From Arthrobotrys musiformis (lineage: Eukaryota; Ascomycota; Orbiliomycetes; Orbiliales; Orbiliaceae), in NCBI GenBank assembly GCA_036971715.1, contig JAVHJL010000001.1, positions 1,798,001 to 1,862,000 of the forward strand: a stretch of 64,000 bases of DNA, written 5' to 3'. Positions 1-11,201 of the stretch are shown in pieces. Each line of letters begins with the position of its first letter. Positions within the stretch are counted from its first letter, which is position 1. The position numbers and the translations under genes are program-made. The notes under the pieces were generated by a model, which saw only the letters and a program-made list of their open reading frames with translations, did not search any database and was not told where the DNA came from.

Positions 1-77
1 AACGCAGACCTCCCACTGCATTTCATCAACACTCCAGTACACAACTTCGCGCTGGGGAGGTCGGGGAATCTTGAGAG

Positions 78-2244
78 ATGGTTTACACTACCCAAGTTCC
101 GTATTTGAGAGTTGTTCTAAACTTTGTAGTACAATTTTATCACTTAGCAAAAGCTGCCCCAGTCACAGACCCAACCGATAATAACGATGGGACCGTCACG
201 GAGAGTCGAGGTGGTTTATCCCTCTCTGAAACTGGCGTCCTATGTAGTATACCCTTCGAAATCCGCGGTAAAGGCCAGTTCGATGACTTATTGGGCTCTG
301 GGTTCTGGACTTCGGACGAAGGTTTTCGAACATATCAAGGGACTGACATTCTAGATTCAGTTTTGGGGTTGTTACAAAACGTTAAGCATTCTATTGATGG
401 TATACATACAGACAACTTTGATATCATATACCTACTACCCAGCGAAAAGGTACTAACTGAACTTCTAAGCCACAGATTCCTCCTGGGAAGATGTTGATGA
501 CTCAATTCGGATATTCGAACTTAACTCTAAATATGGTGGGTTATCAGCTCCAATAGTATATATACTACCTACGAGCCCGCTACATAGCTATATTTTGCGT
601 CTACGGGGACTAATATATTCACCGGCTAGGTTGCTTGCGTCTTAACCCTCTCGAGCCACAATATGATGGTGGTGATACAAGTGTTAAAATTCAGAATCAT
701 GATGAACGAGCATCCACCATTGAACACGCCTTAGGAGACCATGTTACTATCAGTGGCGATATCTCCCAATCCAGCACAAACCAAGAAGAGAGCCCCATTC
801 TCGGGGGGAGTTGATATCTGGCAATGGTACTATATAGACATGCTAGGTGAAGGGGATGATAATTTTCTTCGGAGACGGATCCAGGAGTTTCAGGGACTAC
901 CGAATGGGGATACAGCGGCGGCCCTGGAAAGCCCACCCCCACAACTAGGCTCGCCAGGAAGAACAGTAAAGAGGGATGTTAATCCCCCTTTGATAAATTC
1001 CACCGGTGCCATATCAACAATCACTACGACAACCACGAAGGCGGCCCGGACTACCCCAGTTCCGGGATTAGATAAGCCCCAAAATAGTACTATGTGGCTA
1101 CCTCCATCCGTTGACGGGTTGAACTTCTCCCGTAGCCTAGAGCCCAGAGTAGGTGGCGATGGGATGGTTGAAACAGATGTATGGATACATTGTCCCACTC
1201 CGCAGGAAATTTTAGATAATTTCACACTCGATTTTTACCGTAGTCGAGGCATAACCCATGCGCCGGACTGGAGAAACGAAATTCCAGTATCCAGTGTGGC
1301 AGAAGTGCTTAAAACGATCCAGAGAAAGTTAGCAGATTGCCAGGAGTGTGAGTGTCAGACAGAGACGGAGGTTAACAATGGGGCATGGGGGTTGACCCCA
1401 TCGCCTACCTCTGAAGAGTGCCGGGACCGCGACAGCATGATGTGGTGCGCCGAAATAATGGGTATGATAAATTTGGAGAGCGAATTCTACGACTCCCCCG
1501 TCTAGCTTTAAAAGATCCATTTGTGGGCTAACCGTTACGTTGGTCGACTATCTAGGCTGTTACTGTGAGGAAGTTGCAGAAATCAGTGGGAATCTGCCTA
1601 CCACTGATAGGTTTTTACTGGCGAGAGTTTCGCCTGGTCGCTATCTTAGAGGGCGCCGCGAGCACCTAGGAGTGGCTTGGGCCCTCCAGCGCAATTTGCA
1701 AGATCGTATGCAGCGAATGGAAGGGTACACCGAGGATCAAGTCGAGTCAGGCCCCCCTGTTCCAGAAATGGTTCAAATTCAACCAGTTCTTCAACCCCCA
1801 CCAGAAGATTTACAAAACATGGCAGGCTGGGGGTTACTCCCTGGAGGCCCGGCGCCCCCAAGCCCACCCGAAGAAGACTTACAACCCCTCGTGGAGCCAG
1901 CTCCAAATTTCTTTGGTGAGGACGACGAGGTTCCGACCGAGCAACTTCCACCCTACGACAATATCGGCCCGCCGCTGCCGCCGCCGCCGCCGCCACCACC
2001 ACCACCCCAATCTGAAGATCTTCCGCGCTACGTGAGAAATCCGTCTTCGATACGCTCCCGTATAAGCTCCCACTTCACCTCACGTTTTTGGAGTAATTTT
2101 ATCGCGGGCGCCGGGGGTGCCATTGGCTTCCAGGGTAGATCTAGGAATAGGTTTCAGAGAGGAGGAGGGTCTGGGAGCCGGCCGCCGCGGAAACGAAGCG
2201 ATCCGGAGATAAACGCCAGCTCGGAGAAAGGTAAACATAAGTAA
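78..2244 (+). CDS. Secreted proline-rich protein, five exons, unknown function
   Basis: Proposed exons are 78-399, 476-535, 630-752, 847-1461 and 1556-2244, 602 codons in total before the stop and in frame throughout. Introns start GTATAC, GTGGGT, GTGGCG and GTATGA; a CTAAC or CTAAT branch site lies before the first, second and fourth acceptors. The third intron is the weakest: its donor is poor and the alternative donor at 810 would leave only 37 bp. The N-terminus (about residues 1-27) is hydrophobic and ends in an Ala-Ala-Pro stretch, consistent with a signal peptide. The middle has Asn-X-Ser/Thr sites and a cluster of cysteines around the 1461/1556 junction. The last exon carries several PPxE-type segments, a run of about twelve prolines (around 1970-2007) and a basic, Ser/Arg/Gly-rich tail. 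I do not recognise the family. With only 77 bp upstream, a further 5' exon outside the window is possible. Confidence 0.6.
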
Positions 2245-2982
2245 AATCCCATTTCACCCCTTTCATAGTTAAGATTCTAACTAAGATCACTTCTAGAACC
2301 GGTCGAAGTATAGGCCAATATCGCTCCATAAAGGTTCGCGCGCGCGAGATCGCTGTTAGTTCTATAAATAAATTTTACACGGCCACTCGTATAATATTAG
2401 TTTTAAACTATACATGAGAAGGCCCGAAATATTGATGTCGAAAAAATATTTTTGTTAGTGGTCGCTACTCATCTACACGTGTAAATATGCAGCCTATATA
2501 TATATCGCTGTGTTGATATATCGATGTGAAATGCGCACATGGGCCTGGGTACGAGAGCACCATGGGCTTTTTGTAAAATCAGTTTGTGGATTAATGTAAT
2601 TTTAGATAGCTATCGACAGTGGTTACTCCGAATTAAACCGTGGACAAATCGCGGGTGTCTAAAACCAGTGAGACACACTCTGAAGTTTAGCCATACGCGT
2701 ATATGTATGCATATGTTCCATGGATCTCAAGTACCGTGGGTACCGGCTGGCTAACCGATACTGCGATGCGCGTACGGCGAATTCATCTCGATCGTAGAAA
2801 TTCGACTATATAATTTTTTAACCACCCGCAAGGGAAACGTTTAAACATCGCGTACTCGAGTACGAAGTTCCGCACGGAGAGTGTCTATATACAAAACACG
2901 ATTGTGGTATTATTGGGAGTTTATCTTGAAATCGCCTTATCAAAGAGATTCTCAGAGGATTGGCGAGTGATTATGAAGCAGC
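2245..2982. other. Intergenic, between convergent 3' ends
   Basis: This separates the 3' end of the secreted proline-rich gene from the 3' end of the next, oppositely oriented gene. It holds a short CG alternation near 2337-2348 and TA alternations near 2494-2506. Short open segments occur on both strands but none has coding character I can defend. Confidence 0.5.
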
Positions 2983-4383
2983 TCAAGGCGTCCTTTCAAT
3001 ACATATATCTTCTATCAGGCACTCGGCATCCGGATCAATGTCTGGATTTCGCAATTCCCCATCGACGGCCTGGGGTACAATTGGCACTACTTCTTCCGGT
3101 TGCACTCCCCCATTATCAATATTTGGTACAAAACCTTCAATCTGCATCGGCTGCCCATAATTTTGTACGTTATTTTGGGAACCGTCACCTTGCAAATTGG
3201 GAAGCTGTGGTGCTGCGACCAAGAGTCCAGGGTCTATATCTGAAATTTGGGCATTTCCATCGCCCCGCCCCCTTAAATCTGCTAAAACTTCAGTAAAGAG
3301 TCCTGGGTCCTCCCCAGTAAACAGTTGATAGGTTGTTGGAATCATAGCTTGGTACAAAGCAGGTGCTTCTATTCGTGAACTTGCTAAAGCTCTTCGCATC
3401 TCCTCTTCGATAGTTGGGTCGATGGGCAGTCCTAGTGCCTCCAGCTCCTCATTTGTGTACCTATTTCGTAGTCCTTGGGGTATCGGAATATAAGTGCCAG
3501 CTGCCATTGCTTCATTTCGGAGTACCACCAATTGCTGGACAAGATAAGCCCAAAAGTTTGGAAAGTTTCGTTCGAAAAGGTACATTTCTTCAAAGGCATC
3601 AAGGCTTTCTTCACTGTCCTCTTCCCTGTTTCCAATCGCGGCAGGCGCTCGTTCAATCTCTATTTCTTCTTCTATAGAGTTTAACGCGGGCTGGTCGCCC
3701 GGTCTATTTGATCGATGGTTCGTATCGACCGACTGTTGCCTCGAAGGAGCGCCCGGTTGTTCCATCAATTCAGCTCCCATGCTTCCAACGGATTGCGATC
3801 GTGAGCCGTACTCCGCTTCTTCACTTGCCATGGGAATATAGGGCACGGAGAACTCAACGTCATCCTTCAGTACTTCCCAGCCCGGAGCGCCATCGAGATA
3901 CCTTTTGATGAGAACGTCACCTTCATGGATGGTCTCGGTTCTGGCTTCCAATTGGTTGAAGAACCTTCCTAAATAACTGCCGTGACGAATTTCCGAAAAG
4001 TGCGTAACGCTGCCATCGATGGTGAAGTACATCTGCTGAGAGTCTGGTAGCTCGTACCAATGAACGATGAAAGTTATATCGTCGACGTCACATGTTGCAT
4101 GTCCAGGACTCCCTGGCAGAGCTCCATTGTCGAAAAACGCTATAAGTGCTGGCGGTTCGTCTTCTTCTGGTGGTACGCGGATGATAACTTCTTGAACATA
4201 ATTGCTGGGGTTCGGAGGGATTGCTGTGCAGCCAATTCCGGGATTATAAAGGTTCCAAATAACCTCATCTGGATCGTAGTTTTGAATATTTGGATCCATG
4301 TCTTCAAGAAACGCCATCTCGTAGGCCGAGACCGCAGTTGCTGCCAACGGCAACACTATAAAACGAAGCGTATTCTTCAGCAT
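2983..4383 (-). CDS. Secreted acidic protein, unknown function
   Basis: A single uninterrupted frame of 466 codons. Residues 1-20 form a classical signal peptide: a basic N-terminus, a hydrophobic core and cleavage after Val-Ser-Ala before Tyr-Glu. The mature protein is strongly acidic. The first half, up to about residue 180, has few cysteines and looks like a folded beta-rich region; the second half is Glu/Asp/Gln/Asn-rich with a possible short helical segment around residues 265-300. Two cysteines sit close to the C-terminus (Glu-Cys-Leu-Ile-Glu-Asp-Ile-Cys). No catalytic motif or known domain is recognised. It lies convergent to another secreted orphan. A secreted or cell-wall role is inferred only from the signal peptide. 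Confidence 0.75.
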   Translation of the reverse strand: MLKNTLRFIVLPLAATAVSAYEMAFLEDMDPNIQNYDPDEVIWNLYNPGIGCTAIPPNPSNYVQEVIIRVPPEEDEPPALIAFFDNGALPGSPGHATCDVDDITFIVHWYELPDSQQMYFTIDGSVTHFSEIRHGSYLGRFFNQLEARTETIHEGDVLIKRYLDGAPGWEVLKDDVEFSVPYIPMASEEAEYGSRSQSVGSMGAELMEQPGAPSRQQSVDTNHRSNRPGDQPALNSIEEEIEIERAPAAIGNREEDSEESLDAFEEMYLFERNFPNFWAYLVQQLVVLRNEAMAAGTYIPIPQGLRNRYTNEELEALGLPIDPTIEEEMRRALASSRIEAPALYQAMIPTTYQLFTGEDPGLFTEVLADLRGRGDGNAQISDIDPGLLVAAPQLPNLQGDGSQNNVQNYGQPMQIEGFVPNIDNGGVQPEEVVPIVPQAVDGELRNPDIDPDAECLIEDICIERTP

Positions 4384-5393
4384 CTTCGTACTTTCCCCTA
4401 GCGAGGGTCCACCGGGCTAGATATTAATATTGGGATTTGAAATCACAGATCGCCTCGAAGTGATTGTGAGGATATATTTTCGAAATTTCCGCTGAATTTA
4501 GTATATCGAGCGCGAGTCTGTTCATGAATTCAGTGATATCCATAAATATAATGTATGCGCGATGTGGATACTACATTGCATATGGCTCCCTAAACTCCAA
4601 TTGGCTATCATGCTAGCTAGCCATCCTCCCTGGCCTAGCAAAGTCAAAATTAATAGTACATCAAGGATTATAACGCATCCGTTTACTGCGGTATATTGCT
4701 CTGATTCGAAAATACGATTTGGGTGTTTTCGAAGACTTCGTCTCTTATTGAGCCCTTTATATACCCCAGAAATGAAAGGTTAAAGTTGGAGCTGCCAGCT
4801 GCTTCGGTGTACAGGGTCCGCGTACGTACTCACGCCGAAACTTTAAATCGACTCCCTGTTACACAGGCACAAGCAGTTCAAACCTTCGACTCAACAACCG
4901 ATCCGAATTTGGCTACGGACCCCAGATGGCCAGATCTGCACACTAGTAAAATTTGGAGCGGCCTCCGGGCTATAAACTTGCGGTCCAGTGATACGTTCGA
5001 TCTCAGGCGATTCAGATAGGCGCCCCACAGTGGGTTTGCAGTAGAGCAAGAGGCTTTTTAGAGTTAGGACAACTTTAAAGTACTTTGTAATTCAATTGAA
5101 CTAAGAGAAACGATTATACTAGAAACTCGAGCGCTCCCAAAACTTCAACCCCCCCAATAATTCTCATCGATCATCTCATCTTTCGCGATCGCAACAGTAT
5201 AATACATGTTGGAGTCCCTCCCGCCAAAAAAACAAAAAAGAGAACCATCCCGCAATGCTAAGCAATAATATAATACCACCAGGAAAATGTACCGGCCTCC
5301 CCCACATTCCGAAGTGAATCTCCCGGCCCAGAAAGCCCCTATATATATCACAACCGCTATGGTGCCACACTCAATCTATCGACAATTGGGGAC
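4384..5393. other. Intergenic, promoter side of the secreted acidic gene
   Basis: About 1 kb upstream of the secreted acidic gene and downstream of the next minus-strand gene. A 98-codon plus-strand open segment (4723-5019) begins inside unremarkable sequence and has no splice sites or composition that support it. AT-rich steps near 4430 and 4490-4560 could hold promoter elements; I see no decisive motif. Confidence 0.4.
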
Positions 5394-6791
5394 TTACAAA
5401 CCGACAACTTGACCAAAAGTGTTTTCCAGCTTCGTGAACTTTATCTGGGCCTTTGCAACTACCCCTCTAAAAGCTGTCACCATGTTCTCCAGCCTCCCAA
5501 CCAGCATCAAATCCTCCTCCACGCCTTCCATCAATCTTTGCATCTCACAGCAGAATGTGTGATATTCTTTCATCCACTCCAACTCTTCCACGGACGCTTC
5601 CCAAAAATGTTCTTTGCACGGGCTAAAGATGTCATTGGCCCAATCGTCCTTATACCCTACCAACGTTTGCCACACTACCTCGACTTTGCATTTATTCATA
5701 GCGGGGACGTATGATAGCTTGTTCAATCTCTCGACGTGGGTTCGGCACTCCACGATCTCTTGTGCCCATTTTGCGAATAATTCTTTATTCAGAACCACTT
5801 TAGCACCTCCAGGCATAGAGTAATGTGGCGGTTCTTCGTCAGGCCCACGGAGCGGTCTGCCACTATAGGCTTCACACATTTGAAAGATCATGTCGTCGAG
5901 AACGCAAAATTTGATCTCAGTCTCTTGTAGGTTATCCTCGATCCAAGCCTTCCGCTTAGGAGAGAGAGCAGCGGTAGAGCAAATCGAGTTAAAATAGACC
6001 AAAACGTCGGATGGTCTACTTGGTAGCTTGAGAAGGTTAGGGTAGTACCCCATATCGTATGTTGGGATGATATCTTTTTTGAATAATGGCATCCGAAATG
6101 AAGCGCCTTCGAGCGGATTCGGTTGTACCGCGGCCGGCAATCCGGAATATGGGATTTGTGGGTGTGAATAAGATACGAAACTCATTGGCATCCCGGTCAT
6201 GGAATCGTGATAAACAACGGATGGCGGAAAAGGGTGCTTTGTATCGAAATACGTCTGCTTTTGGGCATGGTACAACGGCTTCATATCCCCTTGAGGTGTG
6301 AGCAAAATCCCGGAATCGCTCATATCATGTTTTAATACATAAGCTTCTGGATTTGATGAAACCCGCTCGCTTGTGAAGCCCTTTGGAAGTCGTGGCTGTG
6401 AAGCGGAACTCTGCGAACGTTGGGGGTTGGGGCGGTCCGGTCGAACGTAGCACCCGGATTGCGACTCGGAAGTCGTGCCTGCGTATAGGCTTGTCGACAC
6501 CGTGCTTGGAGGTGCTTGATTGCCCAAATGAGCGCTGGGCCTAGAGAAGACATCGTACCTAGACTCGTAGCTGCTCGAAATCCTAGGGCTGATAGGAGAA
6601 ATAGGAACAGTAAAGGCAGTCGTTGCGATTCTCGGAATTTTTTGCCATGTTGATGGGAGGTCTTTGGTAAAAATATCCCCGGCTGCCGCGGTCAAGAAGG
6701 GGTTCTCATGGAGTGTATCCTCGATCAAAATACTCGGGATCTTATACCAGTCCGAGTGGGAGGTATGACATTGTGGTTCCGTAGCCGCCAT
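5394..6791 (-). CDS. Hypothetical protein, Ser/Pro-rich N-terminus and helical C-terminus
   Basis: One 465-codon frame with an ATG start (Met-Ala-Ala-Thr-Glu-Pro). There is no signal peptide and no clear membrane segment. The N-terminal 250 or so residues are low in complexity, rich in Ser, Pro, Thr and Tyr. From about residue 255 the sequence becomes ordered, with Trp, Cys and charged residues in helical spacing (for example Glu-Glu-Leu-Glu-Trp-Met-Lys-Glu-Tyr around residue 410), which suggests a helical domain. No family is recognised; nucleus or cytosol is inferred from the absence of targeting signals. The long intact frame in a region of short ORFs is the main evidence. Confidence 0.65.
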   Translation of the reverse strand: MAATEPQCHTSHSDWYKIPSILIEDTLHENPFLTAAAGDIFTKDLPSTWQKIPRIATTAFTVPISPISPRISSSYESRYDVFSRPSAHLGNQAPPSTVSTSLYAGTTSESQSGCYVRPDRPNPQRSQSSASQPRLPKGFTSERVSSNPEAYVLKHDMSDSGILLTPQGDMKPLYHAQKQTYFDTKHPFPPSVVYHDSMTGMPMSFVSYSHPQIPYSGLPAAVQPNPLEGASFRMPLFKKDIIPTYDMGYYPNLLKLPSRPSDVLVYFNSICSTAALSPKRKAWIEDNLQETEIKFCVLDDMIFQMCEAYSGRPLRGPDEEPPHYSMPGGAKVVLNKELFAKWAQEIVECRTHVERLNKLSYVPAMNKCKVEVVWQTLVGYKDDWANDIFSPCKEHFWEASVEELEWMKEYHTFCCEMQRLMEGVEEDLMLVGRLENMVTAFRGVVAKAQIKFTKLENTFGQVVGL

Positions 6792-7651
6792 TTCGAACTA
6801 TCACATAGATGCGGCGACCGAGAAGTGGCTTAAAGGATTACTATAGCAGCCCTTTCCCACTCTAATGCCGACAATCAAAAAGGTATTTTCGGGGTAGTTC
6901 AAACTTCAATTGGGAGTGAGGATATATATAGCTTTCATCGACTTCCGGTCCAAAGAACTATAATTTTGGGGTGGGAATGTGCTGTGCCGGGGAGTATGTT
7001 TCGTACAAAAGTTTCTGGACGTGTGGCGGAAGCTAGCCAGTATATTCGTAATTTATGCCCTGGAATATATTCGAATATAACTGTGCTGCCATAGTGCAAT
7101 ATTGTCATACCAAACCGGGCGATCATGGTCGGCGAGTCTTGCATAAGCGTTTTATATTCGGCATAAATCAGGAAGTCGTTGGCACAATGACTTAATTAAC
7201 ATGTCTTTTTAAAAAAGAGTGAAACGGGGATGGAATTCTAGAAACGGCGATTCATGATATATGTCCATGGACGCATGCTAAAGTTACCAACAGTAAAAGG
7301 AGAAAGAATGCAGGTGTAATGTTGAAGTTGGATATGGGAATCTAACATAACTTCAGAAGGTTCGCTAACGACTACGACCCAGTCTAAGCCTCGGTGAAAT
7401 TGAGAGATGGTACATGCTGCATTGAAACAAATACAAGAACAAGAATTCGAAACGAGTCAACATCAATTTCGCAGACAGCCAAGAGGAAAAGGGGGGAAAC
7501 ATGAGGGGGGAAGATGAAAATAAATAGAAGAAAATCGAGGGTATGGAGGAAAATCGAGCGGTCTGCCCTGTTTTAAATAAACAGGATCTCCACCAGACTT
7601 ATATGTAGAGTAGGACTATATTCTGACAGACGGGTTCGAACTGGTTCGCCC
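6792..7651. other. Intergenic, promoter side of the 5394-6791 gene
   Basis: The 860 bp contain only short open segments on both strands. The stretch at 7470-7570 is purine-rich on the plus strand (GGGGAAA/GGAAAAT runs), so pyrimidine-rich on the minus strand, close to the 3' end of the next gene. No gene is supported. Confidence 0.4.
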
Positions 7652-10210
7652 TCAGGATCTCTTCGAGTTCCCCTGCGCCCCTCTGTAAGCGATCGAAACC
7701 CAGAATTCGGTACCAAAGTCGAACTCAATGAGTCTACGGTCTAATTGAACCTTGTGCGTCGTTACCGGCCCACCCTCTGATTTTGAGACCCTAAGTTCGA
7801 GGAGAGGGTTGCGCGAAGTATCTTCTACACAACTCAGTAAGCTGTCATAGTTGAAGTGTATAGCGTATAGCCGCGCCATCTTTCTGATAGGAGTCGACTG
7901 CACAAGAGATATTTTGTTGCTATTGGTCGCATTAGGTATCGAATAGTTAGGAGGTGGTACGAAGAATAGAAATTTGCAAGGCACAGCACCTCGCTTCTGC
8001 TTCGAATTCGGGCTCGCGTTTGAATTTTTAGGTACTGAGCCTGGTCTTGGAGGGAAGTTCATCTGTTGCCCCACGGGATTCGAGGGAACCGTCGGTTTTT
8101 TCGCGATCGGCGTCGGTGGGCGCCTGGGGAGGGTAGCAAGAATAAAAGACGGGCCAGAGCCCGTGGAATTGGGCAGGCTTGGCCATGCTCCGGTTGCAGC
8201 TGGACTCGGGCCCGAAGCTACTTGGGCCCATCCAGATTTCGCAGGAGGGGGGGCAGGCGGATCAACTAGTTCTGACTGCTTAGACTTTGGTCCACCCCAT
8301 TCTGTGAACATGTTAGTCAAATTAGTTGATCGAGGGGTCCCAGTCTTCCAAAATACTTGCTATTGTCTTCATCGCTGTCCCGACGGACATGTCCTCGGTC
8401 GTCCCACTGAGAGTGATCCACGATAGACTCTTGGCCCGTAGACCAATCGCCCCACCCACCCCCACCTGACGTAGCCTGGAATTCAACATCCGGGGAAGTA
8501 GTATCCCAAGATTCTGCTGGGTCAACTGTTTCACTTGAATCTTGTTCTTCCATTGGTAAGGACTCTCTCTCGCCACTAATGCCCAAATCCTCATCAGCAG
8601 GGCGAAACTCTACGTCACCGCTTGGTCTAAACTCCGCGCCGGACATTAGAACTGCGAGCATTTCAGCTGCAGAGGATTTAATGGCCGCCAGTTCGGGTTC
8701 GTGACTTTGCTCTTCGATTTCCTCCTCCTGCTGGTTACCCTCTAAGTTTTCTGTTTCAACAAGCGATCGCCCGGGGCTTTCTTCCTTTGATTGCAAAGGC
8801 TCTGGTGGTTCACTCCCCCCAGTTTTGCCTCTTGGTATATCGTTATAGAATGATTGGGGTTCATCGCCTGGTGGGAAGGCCGAGTATTTTTGAGGGTTCG
8901 CTGGTATGAACTCATCGCTTGGTTTTGGCGTACCCCTCATGCTAGGGGGCAAGCTTGCCCCACCATATGTTTGTGATTCTTCGTACTTTGGTCCAGATCC
9001 CACGATAGTGTCGGAGACAGAAGCCGTTTCGACGTCCTCACTCGGCAGAGATAATTGGAAACTTTGTTGTTTCGTTTCGGCAATTGCAATCTCCTTTGGT
9101 TCCTCATCTACAGTGTCTTCTTCTTTCTCCACTTGCTCCAGCCACTCCTTATTCTGAGGGCTGACCGATTGTCTCCTGGGCGGGGCATCCTCTGGTCCTG
9201 CCGTCGTACCAGCTTCATCTTCCCATTCACTTTCAACATCTTCCTCACCGTATGACGTCATTGGCATATCGGGTTTCGGCGCCGCAACCATAGCCAGTCC
9301 TGGCGATGGAGGTTTCACAATAGGGATAGCCATAGACCTCTTCACAGAGGATTCAGGTAACTTGAAAAGCGGAGCCTCGGTGGGTAATGTTGACGTAGGG
9401 AGCTGGAGCTCACCACCAGGTTTGAACTCCGCCGCCGCAGCGCTCATGCTACTGCTTTTGAAATTTCGAGACCAAGAGCCAAAATCGGCCGGTAACGCAA
9501 CCCGATTAGCAGATATCACATCGGATCCCGAGTTTTGGTCGCGCTCAAGGACGCTAGTACTCCCGGTTTCTTCGAAAGAGGAAGCGAATAGACCACTAGG
9601 AGAGAACTTGGCCGCGGCCGCCGGAGCTAGGGATTGATTATACGAGTGCTGCTCGGCAATTGGTTCGTTGATTTGCATATCCAGCAGGTCGCCAGTAGGC
9701 TCACTGCGACCGATGTTAGGTCTACGGGCTGACTTTCCACCGCTAATAGCCATCGGCTGGAGCATAGGAGCAGGCTCATGCTCATCTTGTTCCGCGTCTG
9801 GTTGAGTGTCGACAGTGATTTCCATGCCATCGTGTATGAGATCTTCGTAGTCATCGGGTCGGATAATGCAATCAGAACTATCGACCAATTGCCACTGCCC
9901 CGAAAGCAATAACTCCTCGAGTACTCGAAACGTCGGCTTCGTAGGGTTAGCCGTCGCAACCATTCGAATTTGTGGATGCGGCAGAGTCCCAATGTACCCC
10001 AACAGCCTCTATACCAGTACAGGGGTCAGCGAGCCTTTAGATTGCAATATTGGTGGCACATGCCCAACAATATAACCATAGAACTCATATCATGGCATGA
10101 CAGAGTGGACAACATACTTGTAAGGTCTGGGCTCGACGAAACGGCGTCACATACGGCCTTTTTGACGGGTTTATGAAAACAATTATTTTTTTTGGGCCGC
10201 CATCATGCAT
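7652..10210 (-). CDS. Protein with N-terminal ubiquitin-like (ULD-type) domain and long disordered region
   Basis: Exon 1 is 10118-10210, starting at an ATG (Met-His-Asp-Gly-Gly-Pro) and ending at a GTATGT donor. Exon 2 starts at 10008 after a TATAG acceptor and runs to about 8385 or 8357. Exon 3 is 8301-7652. The first 90 residues read like the fungal ubiquitin-like domain: a beta strand (Lys-Lys-Ile-Ile-Val-Phe), then a Pro-Phe-Arg-Arg-Ala-Gln segment, and a terminal Gly-Gln-Trp-Gln-Leu-Val-Asp block followed by Cys-Ile-Ile-Arg-Pro-Asp-Asp-Tyr. The rest is acidic, Ser/Pro/Gly-rich and probably disordered, with repeated Phe-Xaa-Pro-Ser-Gly/Ala-type elements. The last 100 residues look folded again. 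The exon 2/3 junction is unresolved: the intron with the best signals (GTATTT donor at 8356, CTAAC branch, acceptor before 8301) would put exon 3 out of frame, whereas a weak GTCGGG donor at 8384 keeps it in frame (788 residues). Confidence 0.65.
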
Positions 10211-10622
10211 TGGCAGACCCCTGTCCTGTTCATGGAGATGCCGGGCACGTGAGGTGCCCTACGAATTGGTTAGCCCACAACTGTTTGAGCGAAATACCGA
10301 TATACCACGACAGCTTCAACAAACCTGGCCGAAAACCGCATTACATCGCGAACAAATATGTCCCGATGGAATGTCTTGGCCCAGAAGGGACATTGAATTG
10401 AACCTATTGTTCGAGTACCCTCTACACGTGGAGGGACTTTGTTCCCCGGCAGTTGTCGGGGATTTCGAACAGGTTGTGAATTCTTTCGCGAACTGAGTTA
10501 CCTATGCCGGAGTGGACCGAATCGACGAACTAAATGAGAGGCTAAAGTGGCGGCATTTCAACGAGCATGTCGTAGAACAAGAGAGCCGGTGAAAGGTTTA
10601 TATATCTATGTATATATTGGTA
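10211..10622. other. Upstream flank of the ULD-domain gene
   Basis: This lies directly 5' of the ULD-type gene (minus strand) and 3' of a small Cys-rich ORF. An overlapping plus-strand open segment of about 107 codons starts at 10173 and lacks coding features. No other structure is seen. Confidence 0.4.
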
Positions 10623-10930
10623 TCACAGCAGAGGCCTAGTAGGAATAGGATAACGATGTATCCAATTTCGAGCAGAAATTTCAAGAAACTTGAAGCCCTG
10701 CCAGCACGCGCTATCGATCTTTGGGGAACGTAGGACGGGATTGGTGTCTTTCAGGCATGAAGTGGGGCCGTTTTCAGGCAAGTTTAAGCAGGTCTCTCCG
10801 CAATGGTCGCACAAGAGTGTTTTGATTGGACGGTTGTGGATGGGACAACGCACGCAGGCGTGGTATTTTGGAGAGCAGTCACTTTTGTGTGTAAAACGGG
10901 CACAGAAATGAGTAATTCGTCTTCAGAGAG
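10623..10930 (-). CDS. Small Cys/His-rich protein, partial model
   Basis: The terminal exon is open from about 10925 to 10623 in one minus-strand frame. In order it shows Phe-Cys-Ala-Arg-Phe, Asp-Cys-Ser-Pro-Lys-Tyr-His-Ala-Cys-Val-Arg-Cys-Pro-Ile-His and Leu-Cys-Asp-His-Cys-Gly-Glu-Thr-Cys. The CxxC and CxxCxxxC spacing suggests bound zinc. No ATG exists in this frame before an upstream stop, so a 5' exon is needed. A candidate is the short open segment beginning with an ATG near 11092 and ending at a GTGCGC donor, with an acceptor ending GAAG just before the exon; its branch site is weak. Function is unknown. The alternative is a chance Cys-rich ORF. Confidence 0.3.
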
Positions 10931-11201
10931 CGATTGAGTGCCTACGAGGAGTGGCTTTTCCTGTGAATTCACGAAGTTGACTGGAATTATAAATACTGGT
11001 TTTCATTTTTTGAAAGTATCGCAAAGGGCGCACCTTCGTGTTGTCTGGTTACTACGAGACCAGGCGCACCCAATAGCTATTGCTATCGACATAGTGTTAG
11101 TCGACCTGCATGCAAGCTGGCCTGGCTATAGTTCGCCCAACCGTCTGGCACTGAAGGGTTTTTGGCATACAATAACATAAAAGCTCCGACGTCGTCACCC
11201 T

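Noticed and set aside
810..846. 37-bp intron as the third intron of the first gene
   Set aside because: It keeps frame but is shorter than any other intron in the window, leaving no room for a branch site; the 753-846 alternative is preferred.
741..1505. Separate 254-codon gene beginning with the ATG at 741
   Set aside because: The upstream sequence is protein-like in a chain of frames joined by good introns, and this frame continues past 1461 only into a stop; it is best read as an internal exon.
4723..5019. 98-codon plus-strand ORF
   Set aside because: No domain, no splice context and ordinary intergenic composition.
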